DNA from: an uncultured Sphingomonadaceae bacterium
Lineage (GTDB): Bacteria > Pseudomonadota > Alphaproteobacteria > Sphingomonadales > Sphingomonadaceae
Assembly (NCBI GenBank): GCA_947493215.1
Contig: CANLQE010000001.1
Coordinates: 248,001-312,000 of the forward strand
Length of the DNA stretch: 64,000 nucleotides
Direction of reading: 5' to 3'
The notes under the pieces were generated by a model. The model had not been told where the DNA came from. It made no database searches and saw nothing but the letters and a program-made list of their open reading frames with translations. This document shows positions 32,914-42,038 of the stretch, piece by piece. A program made the translations under genes and the position numbers. Numbering within the stretch: position 1 is the stretch's first letter; each line of letters opens with the position of its first letter.

Positions 32914-33801
32914 ATGAAAAAATTCCTTGCAATTGCCGTAAGCTCATTGGCCTTGGCCTTGAGTGCCCCTGCCGCAGCACAAGACGCGGATAGTAATGCC
33001 GGCGCCGCAACCGAAGCAGCACCTATCGACCCCGCGCGTTTGAAAGCGGCCAAAAACACGGTCGATTATTTGTTCCCTCTCGGCACGTACGAGCGGATGA
33101 TGAAGGGTACGATGGACCAGCTGATGGACCAGATGATGATGGGCATGGGTAATATGCGCATGGGTGACCTGGCCGGTGCTGGCGGCGTCGCGAGAGGCGA
33201 TATGCCCGATGGTGTGGGCGAAAAAACGCTAGCCGAGATATCGCGCGAAGCAGATCCAAATTTTGATGAGCGGATGAAAATTTCAACCAAAGTGATGATG
33301 GACGAGATGATCGACATAATGATCACGATGGAGCCAGCTGTCCGTGAAGCGCTGACCAATATTTATGCGCGCAAATTCACTGCGCCTCAGCTTACAGAAA
33401 TGAACAACTTTTTCGCCACCGATACCGGCAGTGCCTTTGCCCGCGACTATATGATGGTTTTTGTTGATCCTGAAATGATGCAGTCGATGATGACTATGGT
33501 GCCGGAAATGATGCAGGCCATGCCCAACATCATGAAGAAAGTTGAAGAAGCGACGGCCCATCTGCCACCGGTAAAAATGCCCGGCGCAAATGATCCTTTT
33601 GCTTCGGTCGAAGACGTTGTGGACGAAGCCGGCAATTCCGATGATATAACCAACTTCGAAGATCCCGAAAACTGGTCGGCCGAAGATCGCGAGCTGGTCA
33701 ATAAACTCAGCACCGATTCTGACACGGCGTTTGAGAAATATTACGAAGCCCTCGAAAAAGCGCAGTCGAACGCCAAAGCGACAATGGCGAAAGACAAATA
33801 G
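32914..33801 (+). CDS. Periplasmic DUF2059-like protein, Met-rich
   Basis: A 295-residue protein with a clear Sec signal peptide (KKFLAIAVSSLALALSAPAAAQ, cleaved near residue 22). The middle contains the DUF2059-type pattern of helices with KFTAPQLTEMNNFFATDTGSAF (~156-177). A strikingly methionine-rich stretch (residues ~63-90, with runs such as MDQMMMGMGNM) and a second one (MMQSMMTMVPEMMQAM) stand out. The C-terminal ~80 residues are acidic. DUF2059 proteins have no defined function. It sits 36 bases after gltD and 48 before gltB, so it is probably cotranscribed with nitrogen-assimilation genes. Confidence 0.7.
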   Translation: MKKFLAIAVSSLALALSAPAAAQDADSNAGAATEAAPIDPARLKAAKNTVDYLFPLGTYERMMKGTMDQLMDQMMMGMGNMRMGDLAGAGGVARGDMPDGVGEKTLAEISREADPNFDERMKISTKVMMDEMIDIMITMEPAVREALTNIYARKFTAPQLTEMNNFFATDTGSAFARDYMMVFVDPEMMQSMMTMVPEMMQAMPNIMKKVEEATAHLPPVKMPGANDPFASVEDVVDEAGNSDDITNFEDPENWSAEDRELVNKLSTDSDTAFEKYYEALEKAQSNAKATMAKDK

Positions 33802-33849
33802 ACAGCCGCCCATACCGAAACTGTCTCCACTTACTGAAATGAAAATATA

Positions 33850-36800
33850 ATGACCCATTATCCAACGCCCGAACATAAACGCCTTGCCGAAACCGGTATG
33901 TATCGTCCTGAGTTTGAATCCGATGCCTGTGGCGTCGGGCTGGTCGCGGCGACCGATGGCAAACCGTCGCGCCGGGTCGTGTCTTCGGCAATTGATGCTC
34001 TGAAAGCGGTATGGCACCGGGGCGCAGTGGATGCCGATGGGATGACTGGTGATGGAGCCGGCCTGCATGTCGATTTGCCCGCGCGTTTCTTTGATGATGC
34101 GATTGCCGATAGCGGCCATAAAGTCCTGCCCAACCGGCTCGCCGTGGGTATGATCTTTCTCCCGCGTACAGACCTTAGCGCTCAGGAAACCTGCCGAACC
34201 ATTGTAGAGGCGGAAATCATCGAAGCGGGGTATAAAATTTATGGCTGGCGTCAGGTCCCGGTCAATGTTTCTGTCATAGGCGTGAAGGCGCAGAATACGC
34301 GGCCTGAAATTGAGCAAATCATGATCGCCGGACCGCTGCCCGACCGTCAGAGCATCGCAGAATTTGAAAAAAACCTCTATCTCATCCGCCGCCGGATCGA
34401 AAAAAAGGTCATCGCCGCGCAGATTCAGGATTTCTATATCTGCAGCCTGTCCTGCCGCTCAATCATTTATAAAGGCCTGTTCCTCGCGGAATCACTGTCC
34501 GTCTTTTATCCCGACCTGACCGACGAGCGGTTTGAAAGCCGCGTCGCGATTTTCCACCAGCGCTATTCGACCAATACATTCCCGCAATGGTGGCTGGCTC
34601 AGCCGTTTCGGACGCTCGCCCATAATGGCGAAGTCAACACCATCCGCGGCAATAAAAACTGGATGAAGAGCCACGAGATCAAGATGGCGAGCCTCGCCTT
34701 TGGTGATCATTCCGAAGATATTAAACCCGTCATTCCTGCCGGCGCTTCTGACACCGCTGCGCTGGATGCGGTGTTTGAAACGATCTGTCGCTCCGGCCGC
34801 GATGCGCCAACGGCAAAGCTCATGCTCGTCCCCGAGGCATGGCAGAATGAGGCGGATATGGATCCAGCCCACAAAGCCATGTACGAATATATGGCCAGCG
34901 TGATGGAGCCATGGGATGGCCCCGCTGCTCTTGCCATGACTGACGGCCGCTGGGCTGTCGCGGGCGTTGACCGCAATGCGCTCCGGCCGCTGCGGTACAG
35001 CAAGACTTCTGACAATCTGCTGATCATTGGGTCCGAAACCGGCATGGTTGTGGTTCCCGAAAGCCAGATTATCGAAAAAGGCCGGCTTGGACCGGGTCAA
35101 ATGATCGCGGTGGATCTGCAAGAAGGCGTCGTCTTCTCCGACAAGGCCATTAAAGATAAAATCGCGTCCGAAGAACCTTATCCCGAGCGGGTCAAAGGTT
35201 TTCAGACCATGGATGACCTGCCGCCAGCGCCAGCGGACGCGGGCATGAATTTTTCCAAGGAAGAATTGATCCGCCGCCAGACCGCGGCCGGGCATACACT
35301 GGAAGATATGGAAGTGATCCTCGCGCCAATGGTGGAGGACGCCAAGGAAGCCATTGGCTCAATGGGTGATGACACACCGCTGGCCGTGATCAGCTTGAAG
35401 CCACGCCAAATCAGTCATTTCTTCCGACAGAATTTCAGCCAGGTTACCAATCCACCGATCGACAGCCTGCGCGAACGCCATGTGATGAGCTTGCGCACGC
35501 GCTTTTCCAATCTCGCCAATATTTTGGAAAAAGACAGCCAGAATGAAAATGTTCTGGTGCTCGACAGTCCGGTACTCAGCTGTGGGGCCTGGGAGCGGCT
35601 AAAAACGAGCTTTGGCGATGCGGTTGCGGAAATTGACTGCACCATGTCCAATACCGGCGGCGCGATTGAATTGCGCGATGCGATTGCCCGAATCCGCGAC
35701 GAAGCGGAACAAGCGGTGCGGCAAGGCAAGACAGAAGTCTTTCTGACCGATGAAAATATCGATGAAGACCATATGGCGATCAGCATGATAATCGCGACGG
35801 CCGCCGTGCATACCCACTTGGTACGCAAGGGATTGCGCGCTTATGCATCAGTAAACGTCCGGGCGGCTGAATGCCTCGACACCCATTGCTATGCGGTGCT
35901 GATTGGCGTCGGTGCGACCACGGTCAATGCCTATCTATCCGAGGCAGCGATCGAAGACCGCCAAGCGCGCGGGTTATTCGATGGGCTTTCCCTCGATGAG
36001 TGCATTGCGCGCCACAAGAAAGCCGTCGACGAAGGCTTACTGAAGATCATGTCCAAAATGGGCATTGCGGTCATCTCCAGCTATCGCGGTGGCTATAATT
36101 TTGAAGCCGTGGGCCTGTCCCGCGCTTTGTGTAATGACCTGTTCCCCGGTATGCCGACCAAGATTTCCGGCGAAGGTTATGCATCCTTGTTCATCAACGC
36201 ACAGGACAAGCATGAGGCGGCGTTTGAACCCGCCGTTGTCCGTTTGCCCGTTGGTGGTTTCTACAAACAGCGCGATGGCGGCGAAGCGCATGCTTATGGC
36301 GCGCATCTGATGCACTTACTACAGAGCGCGGTCGCCCATGACAGCTATTCGTCCTACCTGCAATTTTCGCAAGGCGTACGCGAACTGGAGCCGATCTATC
36401 TGCGCGACTTGATGGAGTTTAACTACGCGCCGGAACCGATTCCCATTGACGAAGTGGAAGCCATTACCGAAATTCGCAAACGCTTTAATACACCGGGCAT
36501 GTCGCTCGGCGCGCTTAGCCCTGAAGCCCACGAGACACTTGCCATCGCAATGAACCGCATCGGCGCGAAGTCCGTGTCCGGCGAAGGTGGGGAAGAAAAA
36601 CGCCGCTACACACCCTTCGAGAATGGCGATAATGCCTCCAGCCCAATCAAGCAGGTTGCGTCTGGACGCTTTGGCGTGACGGCGGAATATCTCGGCGCTT
36701 GTGAAGAGGTCGAGATTAAGGTTGCCCAAGGCGCGAAGCCCGGTGAAGGCGGACAATTGCCTGGCTTCAAAGTTACCGAGTTCATTGCCAAGCTGCGTCA

Positions 36801-38373
36801 CTCGACGCCTGGTGTCACCCTGATCAGCCCGCCGCCGCATCACGACATTTATTCAATCGAAGATCTCGCGCAGCTCATTTATGATCTCAAGCAGATCAAC
36901 CCGAAAGCACGCGTCTGTGTGAAGCTCGTTTCTGCTGCTGGTATCGGCACGATTGCTGCTGGTGTTGCCAAGGCACATGCCGATGTCATCCTGATTTCCG
37001 GGAACACAGGCGGAACCGGCGCGTCACCGCAAACATCGATCAAATTTGCCGGTACGCCATGGGAAATGGGACTTACCGAAGCCAATCAGGTACTGACGCT
37101 CAACAATCTGCGTCATCGCGTGAAGCTGCGTACAGATGGCGGCCTGAAAACTGGCCGCGACATTGTCATCGCGGCGATATTGGGCGCAGAGGAATTTGGT
37201 CTCGGTACGCTCAGCCTTGTCGCCATGGGTTGTATCATGGTGCGGCAGTGCCACAGCAACACCTGCCCGGTCGGCGTCTGTGTGCAGGATGACAAGCTGC
37301 GGGAGAAATTTACCGGTACGCCAGAAAAGGTTATCAACCTGATGACCTATATGGCCGAAGAAGTGCGCGAGATTCTTGCGCGGCTCGGCTACCGGACATT
37401 GGAAGAGGTTATCGGACGCACGGAATTACTGCGTCAGGTAAGCCGCGGGGCCGAGCATCTCGACGATCTCGACCTCAACCCCATCCTCGCCAAGGTCGAT
37501 GCACCCGATACCGAGCGTACGTTCAACCTGCCAACCCATCGCAATGAAGTGCCAGACAGTCTCGACGCGCAAATGATTGCAGATGCGCAGCCTGTATTCG
37601 AACGGCGCGAGAAAATGCAGCTGACCTATACGGTGCGCAATACCCACCGCGCGGTAGGCACACGCTTTTCGGCAGAGGTCACTGCCAAATATGGCATGAG
37701 CACACTCAACGAAGACCATGTCCATGTACGGTTACGCGGTTCAGCTGGTCAATCACTGGGCGCATTTCTGTGTCAGGGGATCACGCTGGAGGTCTTTGGC
37801 GATGCCAATGACTATGTCGGCAAAGGCCTATCCGGCGGCAAGATTGTCGTCCGCCCGATGGTCAGCTCGCCGCTCGATAGCAAAGCCAATACGATTATCG
37901 GGAATACCGTCCTCTATGGCGCGACCTCTGGCCAGCTGTTCGCCGCTGGTCAAGCGGGCGAACGGTTTGCGGTCCGGAACTCCGGCGCGGATGTTGTTGT
38001 TGAAGGTTGCGGTGCCAATGGCTGCGAATATATGACCGGCGGCAATGCTGTCATTCTCGGCGCGGTGGGCAATAATTTTGGCGCTGGCATGACCGGCGGC
38101 ATGGCCTTCATCCTCGACCTAGACCGGAACTTTGAGAAACATGCCAACCCCGAAAGCCTTGTCTGGCAGCGGCTGGACAGCGACTATTGGGAAGAGCATC
38201 TCAAATCTCTGATCGAATCGCATCACCAGACCACGGACAGTAATTGGTCGGAAACGATATTGCGCGACTGGGATCGCTGGCGGGAACGCTTTTGGCAAGT
38301 TTGTCCGAAGGAAATGGTAAACCGGTTGGATCATCCATTATCGGATAGCGAGGCGATTGAGGCGGCAGAGTAG
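33850..38373 (+). CDS. gltB: Glutamate synthase (NADPH) large subunit
   Basis: A 1507-residue alpha subunit of normal length. Cys27 in SDACGVGLVAA is the expected N-terminal nucleophile of the class II amidotransferase after removal of a 26-residue propeptide; LAHNGEVNTIRGN (~255) is the matching substrate loop. The FMN/synthase domain carries GEGGEEKRRY (~911), PGEGGQLPGFKV (~960) and the [3Fe-4S] cysteines in CIMVRQCHSNTC (~1130). The last ~250 residues form the GxxGxG beta-helix (LSGGKIVVRP, GGNAVILGAVG). Ammonia released from glutamine is channelled to 2-oxoglutarate. The partner is gltD upstream. Confidence 0.97.
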   Translation: MTHYPTPEHKRLAETGMYRPEFESDACGVGLVAATDGKPSRRVVSSAIDALKAVWHRGAVDADGMTGDGAGLHVDLPARFFDDAIADSGHKVLPNRLAVGMIFLPRTDLSAQETCRTIVEAEIIEAGYKIYGWRQVPVNVSVIGVKAQNTRPEIEQIMIAGPLPDRQSIAEFEKNLYLIRRRIEKKVIAAQIQDFYICSLSCRSIIYKGLFLAESLSVFYPDLTDERFESRVAIFHQRYSTNTFPQWWLAQPFRTLAHNGEVNTIRGNKNWMKSHEIKMASLAFGDHSEDIKPVIPAGASDTAALDAVFETICRSGRDAPTAKLMLVPEAWQNEADMDPAHKAMYEYMASVMEPWDGPAALAMTDGRWAVAGVDRNALRPLRYSKTSDNLLIIGSETGMVVVPESQIIEKGRLGPGQMIAVDLQEGVVFSDKAIKDKIASEEPYPERVKGFQTMDDLPPAPADAGMNFSKEELIRRQTAAGHTLEDMEVILAPMVEDAKEAIGSMGDDTPLAVISLKPRQISHFFRQNFSQVTNPPIDSLRERHVMSLRTRFSNLANILEKDSQNENVLVLDSPVLSCGAWERLKTSFGDAVAEIDCTMSNTGGAIELRDAIARIRDEAEQAVRQGKTEVFLTDENIDEDHMAISMIIATAAVHTHLVRKGLRAYASVNVRAAECLDTHCYAVLIGVGATTVNAYLSEAAIEDRQARGLFDGLSLDECIARHKKAVDEGLLKIMSKMGIAVISSYRGGYNFEAVGLSRALCNDLFPGMPTKISGEGYASLFINAQDKHEAAFEPAVVRLPVGGFYKQRDGGEAHAYGAHLMHLLQSAVAHDSYSSYLQFSQGVRELEPIYLRDLMEFNYAPEPIPIDEVEAITEIRKRFNTPGMSLGALSPEAHETLAIAMNRIGAKSVSGEGGEEKRRYTPFENGDNASSPIKQVASGRFGVTAEYLGACEEVEIKVAQGAKPGEGGQLPGFKVTEFIAKLRHSTPGVTLISPPPHHDIYSIEDLAQLIYDLKQINPKARVCVKLVSAAGIGTIAAGVAKAHADVILISGNTGGTGASPQTSIKFAGTPWEMGLTEANQVLTLNNLRHRVKLRTDGGLKTGRDIVIAAILGAEEFGLGTLSLVAMGCIMVRQCHSNTCPVGVCVQDDKLREKFTGTPEKVINLMTYMAEEVREILARLGYRTLEEVIGRTELLRQVSRGAEHLDDLDLNPILAKVDAPDTERTFNLPTHRNEVPDSLDAQMIADAQPVFERREKMQLTYTVRNTHRAVGTRFSAEVTAKYGMSTLNEDHVHVRLRGSAGQSLGAFLCQGITLEVFGDANDYVGKGLSGGKIVVRPMVSSPLDSKANTIIGNTVLYGATSGQLFAAGQAGERFAVRNSGADVVVEGCGANGCEYMTGGNAVILGAVGNNFGAGMTGGMAFILDLDRNFEKHANPESLVWQRLDSDYWEEHLKSLIESHHQTTDSNWSETILRDWDRWRERFWQVCPKEMVNRLDHPLSDSEAIEAAE

Positions 38374-38377
38374 ATAT

Positions 38378-38908
38378 ATGACCATTTTGGAGGCCGCAGA
38401 TATAATCATTCGAGACCTCACGGAATCCGATACCTCCGCTATTTTGGACATCTACCAGCAAGGCATCAATACCGGTCATGCCACGTTTCAGGAATATGCC
38501 CCTAGTTGGGATGAATGGGATCAATCTCATTTGAAAATGCCGCGCCTCGGTGCTATTGCAGACGATGAACTAGCCGGATGGGCGGCACTCAGCCCAACCT
38601 CTTCCCGCTGCGTCTATGCCGGAGTGGCCGAAGAAAGTGTCTATGTTGGAACCCGCTTTAGCGGTTTGGGCGTTGGACGAAAATTATTGCAAGCCATCAT
38701 TAATGCTTCGGAGGAGGCTGGCGTCTGGACGCTGACCGCAGGTATCTTTCCGGAAAACGTCGCGAGCCTAAAACTACATGAAGCGGCTGGCTTCAAGATA
38801 TTAGGCCGACGGGAGCGTATCGGGAAAATGACGTTCGGCCCATTGGCCGGCCAATGGCGAGATGTATTTTTGCTGGAACGACGAAGTGAGGCGCCACAAT
38901 TTACCTGA
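38378..38908 (+). CDS. GNAT family N-acetyltransferase, phosphinothricin-acetyltransferase-like
   Basis: A 176-residue GNAT protein. The order of motifs fits the Pat/Bar-like group: IRDLTESDTSAILDIYQQGI near the start, VYVGTRFSGLGVGRKLLQAII (~89-109, acetyl-CoA pyrophosphate loop), and LHEAAGFKILGRRERIGK near the end. Such enzymes acetylate amino groups of amino-acid-like compounds such as phosphinothricin or methionine sulfone. I chose the ATG at 38378, four bases after the gltB stop, over an upstream TTG that lies inside gltB. Real substrate unknown. Confidence 0.85.
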   Translation: MTILEAADIIIRDLTESDTSAILDIYQQGINTGHATFQEYAPSWDEWDQSHLKMPRLGAIADDELAGWAALSPTSSRCVYAGVAEESVYVGTRFSGLGVGRKLLQAIINASEEAGVWTLTAGIFPENVASLKLHEAAGFKILGRRERIGKMTFGPLAGQWRDVFLLERRSEAPQFT

Positions 38909-38968
38909 ACTCATGGCGACTTGGAAGAATGTTCTTGTTTTGATCTGTCCGCAATCTATGATCATGCC

Positions 38969-39409
38969 ATGACTGACCGGCGCGATGTGATTCAGGGGCT
39001 TGGCCTACTTGGGCTTACTAGCCTTGTTTCCTGCACGCCAAAATCTGCATCGCTATCATCAGGAGCCAAAGCCATGCCCAAAATCACCCCCAATTATCTC
39101 GAAATGAAAGCCGCCGATCTGAGCGCTAGCAAAACATTCTATGAAAAAGCCTTCGGCTTTGCCTTTACCGACTATGGTCCGGAATATGCCGCGGTCGAAG
39201 GCGGGCCAGTGCAAATTGGTATCGCCGCTGGGGAGGAACCGTCCGCCCCGATGCCAACCTTTGAAACGGATGATCTGGAAGCTGCTCTCGCGCAGGTCAA
39301 AGCTGCCGGTGGCGCAATTGTCAAAGAGGTCTTTGCCTATCCCGGTGGGCAACGCTTTGAATGTCTGGACCCTTCTGGCAATCGATTGGCAATTTATAAA
39401 CCGGGTTGA
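38969..39409 (+). CDS. VOC (glyoxalase/bleomycin-resistance fold) protein, possible Tat lipoprotein
   Basis: A VOC-superfamily domain starts at KITPNYLEMKAADLSASKTFY and ends FECLDPSGNRLAIYKPG, about 110 residues, with the two beta-alpha-beta-beta-beta modules of the fold. Two starts compete. The ATG at 38969 adds RRDVIQGLGLLGLTSLVSC, which reads like a twin-arginine signal with a lipobox. The ATG at 39074 gives the bare domain and has a strong AGGAG eight bases upstream. I list the longer form (146 residues); the short cytosolic form may be the real or an additional product. Ligand unknown. Confidence 0.7.
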   Translation: MTDRRDVIQGLGLLGLTSLVSCTPKSASLSSGAKAMPKITPNYLEMKAADLSASKTFYEKAFGFAFTDYGPEYAAVEGGPVQIGIAAGEEPSAPMPTFETDDLEAALAQVKAAGGAIVKEVFAYPGGQRFECLDPSGNRLAIYKPG

Positions 39410-39535
39410 ACCACGTGATTTTGGGCACTGTTACAACTGTTTACAGATCGTGTTGCCAAAATCTCCGCGGGTTCAGCTTTAACTCAGACGCAGGCTGCTA
39501 GACAGAGTCTAACGACAATATCTAGGAGGCTTTAT

Positions 39536-39973
39536 ATGCGACATTTTCTTGCTCTTCCCCTTTTGGCGGTATCGCTAAGCCTTGCTGTTCCTGCATCTGC
39601 TCAGGACCGTGAACCAGAATCCGAGATGATCGAAAAGCTCAATGATCCCGCCTTTCAGGACGGCATGGTGGCCATGATGTCTGGCTTTTTAACTGCGATG
39701 ATGGAACTGCCCGTTGGCCAATTTGCTGCCGTGGCGGAGAAAGCCGTGCCGGAAGGCATGGATGACGGTGAAACATTTTCCCGTATCGATCCCGACGCGA
39801 CATTGCGTGATCTGGCCGCGGGTGACAATCCCGATTTCAACGCCGACATGGAAGACAAAATGCGCAAAGGCACGGCGATAATGGGTATCATGGCTAGCGA
39901 ATTTGGCGCACTGCTGCCGCAGCTCAAAGCCATGGGCAAGAGCATGAAACGCCGGATGGGCGAGCTGGAATAG
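39536..39973 (+). CDS. Small periplasmic protein of unknown function
   Basis: A 145-residue protein with a Sec signal peptide (HFLALPLLAVSLSLAVPASAQ, cleavage near residue 22) and a strong AGGAGG ribosome binding site. The mature part is helical, acidic in the middle and methionine-rich (MVAMMSGFLTAMMELP, MGIMASEFGALLPQLKAM), ending in a basic KRRMGELE. In composition it resembles the DUF2059-like protein encoded between gltD and gltB, so the two may be distant relatives, but I cannot align them by eye. Stands alone between VOC and glutathione transferase genes. Confidence 0.65.
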   Translation: MRHFLALPLLAVSLSLAVPASAQDREPESEMIEKLNDPAFQDGMVAMMSGFLTAMMELPVGQFAAVAEKAVPEGMDDGETFSRIDPDATLRDLAAGDNPDFNADMEDKMRKGTAIMGIMASEFGALLPQLKAMGKSMKRRMGELE

Positions 39974-40073
39974 TGCTTGCCGATAACATGTTTCGTCGCG
40001 TCTGACCGTCTATTGACGGTTTCCCGCATCAAGCCCCTTCCCCCGCAACGGATTCCCGATTAACAGCAACAAT

Positions 40074-40745
40074 ATGTGGCAGTTATTCCAATTTCCTCTT
40101 TGTCCGTTTTCGCGCAAAGTTCGCCTGTTAATGGGCGAAAAGTCGGTCGGCTATGAGCTGGTCCGCGAATCGCCATGGGCGCAGCGGGACGAATTTCTCG
40201 ATATGAACCCGGCTGGCCGCACACCGGTTATGCGTCATGACCAACGGGATGTCTTGCTGGTCGATAGCGTTGCCATATGCGAATATATTGAAGAGACAGT
40301 CGAAAAGACCCCGATGATCAATGGCACCGCAACCAACCGCGCGGAGATTCGCCGGCTCGTCGCCTGGTTTGACGAGCAATTTTACGGCGATGTCACCGCG
40401 CCGATGCTGTACGAGCGCATGCATAAACGGATTGTCCATCGCGCACCGCCTGACGCGAAGGTACTGCGCGAAGCCATGCGACGCGCCAATGTGCATCTCG
40501 ATTATATAGACTATCTCATTGACCACCGCAGCTGGCTCGCCGGCGCAACCATGAGCCTCGCTGATTTAGCTGCTGCGGCGCAAATTTCCGTCGCCGATTA
40601 TCTCGGCGGGATTGACTGGACCGGCCATGAGCAGACCAAGGCCTGGTATGCGATGTTCAAATCCCGGCCGTCTTTCCGGCCCCTATTGTCGGAGCGTATG
40701 GAAGTGATTGCGCCACCCAGCCATTATGAGAAAGTGGATTTTTAG
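40074..40745 (+). CDS. Glutathione S-transferase family protein
   Basis: A 223-residue protein. The N-terminal thioredoxin-like half has FPLCPFSRKVRLLMGEK (~7-23), with a CPFS redox-type motif, and NPAGRTPVM (~45-53), the cis-proline loop that binds glutathione; DSVAICEYIEE (~64-74) is the Glu/Asp-Ser glutathione carboxylate site. The all-helical C-terminal domain follows. Family roles include conjugation, peroxide reduction and dehalogenation; none can be picked here. Its last 4 bases overlap the convergent GNAT gene. Confidence 0.85.
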   Translation: MWQLFQFPLCPFSRKVRLLMGEKSVGYELVRESPWAQRDEFLDMNPAGRTPVMRHDQRDVLLVDSVAICEYIEETVEKTPMINGTATNRAEIRRLVAWFDEQFYGDVTAPMLYERMHKRIVHRAPPDAKVLREAMRRANVHLDYIDYLIDHRSWLAGATMSLADLAAAAQISVADYLGGIDWTGHEQTKAWYAMFKSRPSFRPLLSERMEVIAPPSHYEKVDF

Positions 40746-41209
40746 GGGCGTTCGGAAGCGGCGCTCACCAGAGGGCAAACCATTTGCACTTTGTCCATAC
40801 CCGGTGCGAAGCCATCTGTCTCAACACCCACGGTCTTGAAACCAAATTTTGCAAAAAACGGCGCGACTTGCGGGGTGGTGAAAAGCTCCGCCTCCTCAAA
40901 ATCCCCTGACGCTTCTATAGCCTGTAATCGATATTCGGCCAGCATTCGGCCGAGCCCCGAACCGTGGCGCGCATTATCGACCATCCCCCAAGTAAACCGC
41001 GCCTGCCCGCGCGCTTCTTTCACAAAACCACCACAGCCGCAGATATCTCCATCTTGCTCGATGACAAAATAAGCGCCATCCGGTTTGTCCAGAAAACCGG
41101 CAAAATCGGCTCGTTCGCTAGAATGAAAATAGCGCGGCACATTGCTGTCAAACAATGACAGGCAGGCCTCTTTATCAGCTGCGGCAAAAGGTCGAACAGT
41201 TGCGGTCAC
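40742..41209 (-). CDS. GNAT family N-acetyltransferase
   Basis: A 155-residue single GNAT domain. The central strand and acetyl-CoA loop are visible as FTWGMVDNARHGSGLGRMLAEYRL (~73-96), and PFFAKFGFKTVGVETDGFAPGM forms the typical final strand-helix. Start is GTG at 41209, overlapping the ubiG stop as GTGA, so it is translated after ubiG. Substrate unknown; the link with ubiG is probably only transcriptional. Confidence 0.82.
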   Translation of the reverse strand: MTATVRPFAAADKEACLSLFDSNVPRYFHSSERADFAGFLDKPDGAYFVIEQDGDICGCGGFVKEARGQARFTWGMVDNARHGSGLGRMLAEYRLQAIEASGDFEEAELFTTPQVAPFFAKFGFKTVGVETDGFAPGMDKVQMVCPLVSAASERP

Positions 41210-41967
41210 GCGCGTACTACCGTCATCAGGTAATTCAGCGCCAGATTATCCGACAAGGAAAAACCGTGCGACGGGCTATAGGATATGCCGGTCGTATCAA
41301 TCACCTTCAAATCAGCCTCGCTAAGCAGTTTTTCTAGCTCGTCAGGCGTGAAAAACTGGTCATGGTGGTGCGTCCCTTTGGGAATACGCCCCATCATCTC
41401 AGCCAGTTCAACAAGCATCAGTTTCGACATCGCGGTACGATTGGGGGTCGACAGGATCATGAGCCCGTCATCTGCCAACGCGCGGGCCAGACCAGCGACA
41501 AAACCTTCCGGGTCATCGACATGCTCAATCACCTCCAGCGAGGTTACCAGGTCAAAACCGCTCTCTCCAAATGCCTCTATCCCTTCGTGACGATAATCAA
41601 TATCCAGCCGCTGCGGTTCGGCGTGGGCCTTCGCTGCTGCGATATTTTCCGGCGCCGCATCCAGCCCCGTGACTTTCGCGCCCATCCGCGCCAGAGGTTC
41701 GCACACTAGTCCGGCCCCGCAACCGACATCCAGCGCGCGCTTGCCTGCCAATGGCTTCAAGCTGGCAACGTCGGAGCCGAAATGCAGGTTAATCGCTTCG
41801 CGTATGTAACCCAGCCGCACTGGATTAAGCCTGTGGAGCATAGCAGAGGACCCAGTCGGGTCCCACCACTCAGCAGCCAAAGTACCAAAATGCGCGGCTT
41901 CCTGGGGGTTTATCGTGCTTTTAGCTGCGCCTGAAACGGCAGCGTTGCTGGTGCTTGCGTTTGTCAT
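41206..41967 (-). CDS. ubiG: Ubiquinone biosynthesis O-methyltransferase
   Basis: A 253-residue class I SAM-dependent methyltransferase. LDVGCGAGLVCEPLARMGAKVTGLD (~76-100) is the SAM-binding motif I and post I; the family-specific start FGTLAAEWWDPTGSSAMLHRLNPVRL (~28-53) and the ending ISYSPSHGFSLSDNLALNYL are diagnostic. It performs both O-methylations in ubiquinone synthesis. The first ~20 residues are a Ser/Ala-rich extension. Divergent from lysC with only 71 bases between; coq7 for the same pathway is encoded at 49086-49625. Confidence 0.95.
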   Translation of the reverse strand: MTNASTSNAAVSGAAKSTINPQEAAHFGTLAAEWWDPTGSSAMLHRLNPVRLGYIREAINLHFGSDVASLKPLAGKRALDVGCGAGLVCEPLARMGAKVTGLDAAPENIAAAKAHAEPQRLDIDYRHEGIEAFGESGFDLVTSLEVIEHVDDPEGFVAGLARALADDGLMILSTPNRTAMSKLMLVELAEMMGRIPKGTHHHDQFFTPDELEKLLSEADLKVIDTTGISYSPSHGFSLSDNLALNYLMTVVRA

Positions 41968-42038
41968 GACCCCTCTTTATCACAGCCAAAGCGTCTCGTT
42001 CAGACCCTTTTTCAACAGAAAGACAGATTACTGGCATC

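Noticed and set aside
33283-34317. A 344-codon minus-strand frame across the DUF2059-like gene and gltB start.
   Set aside because: Both genes on the plus strand are well supported; the frame has no domain and crosses two genes.
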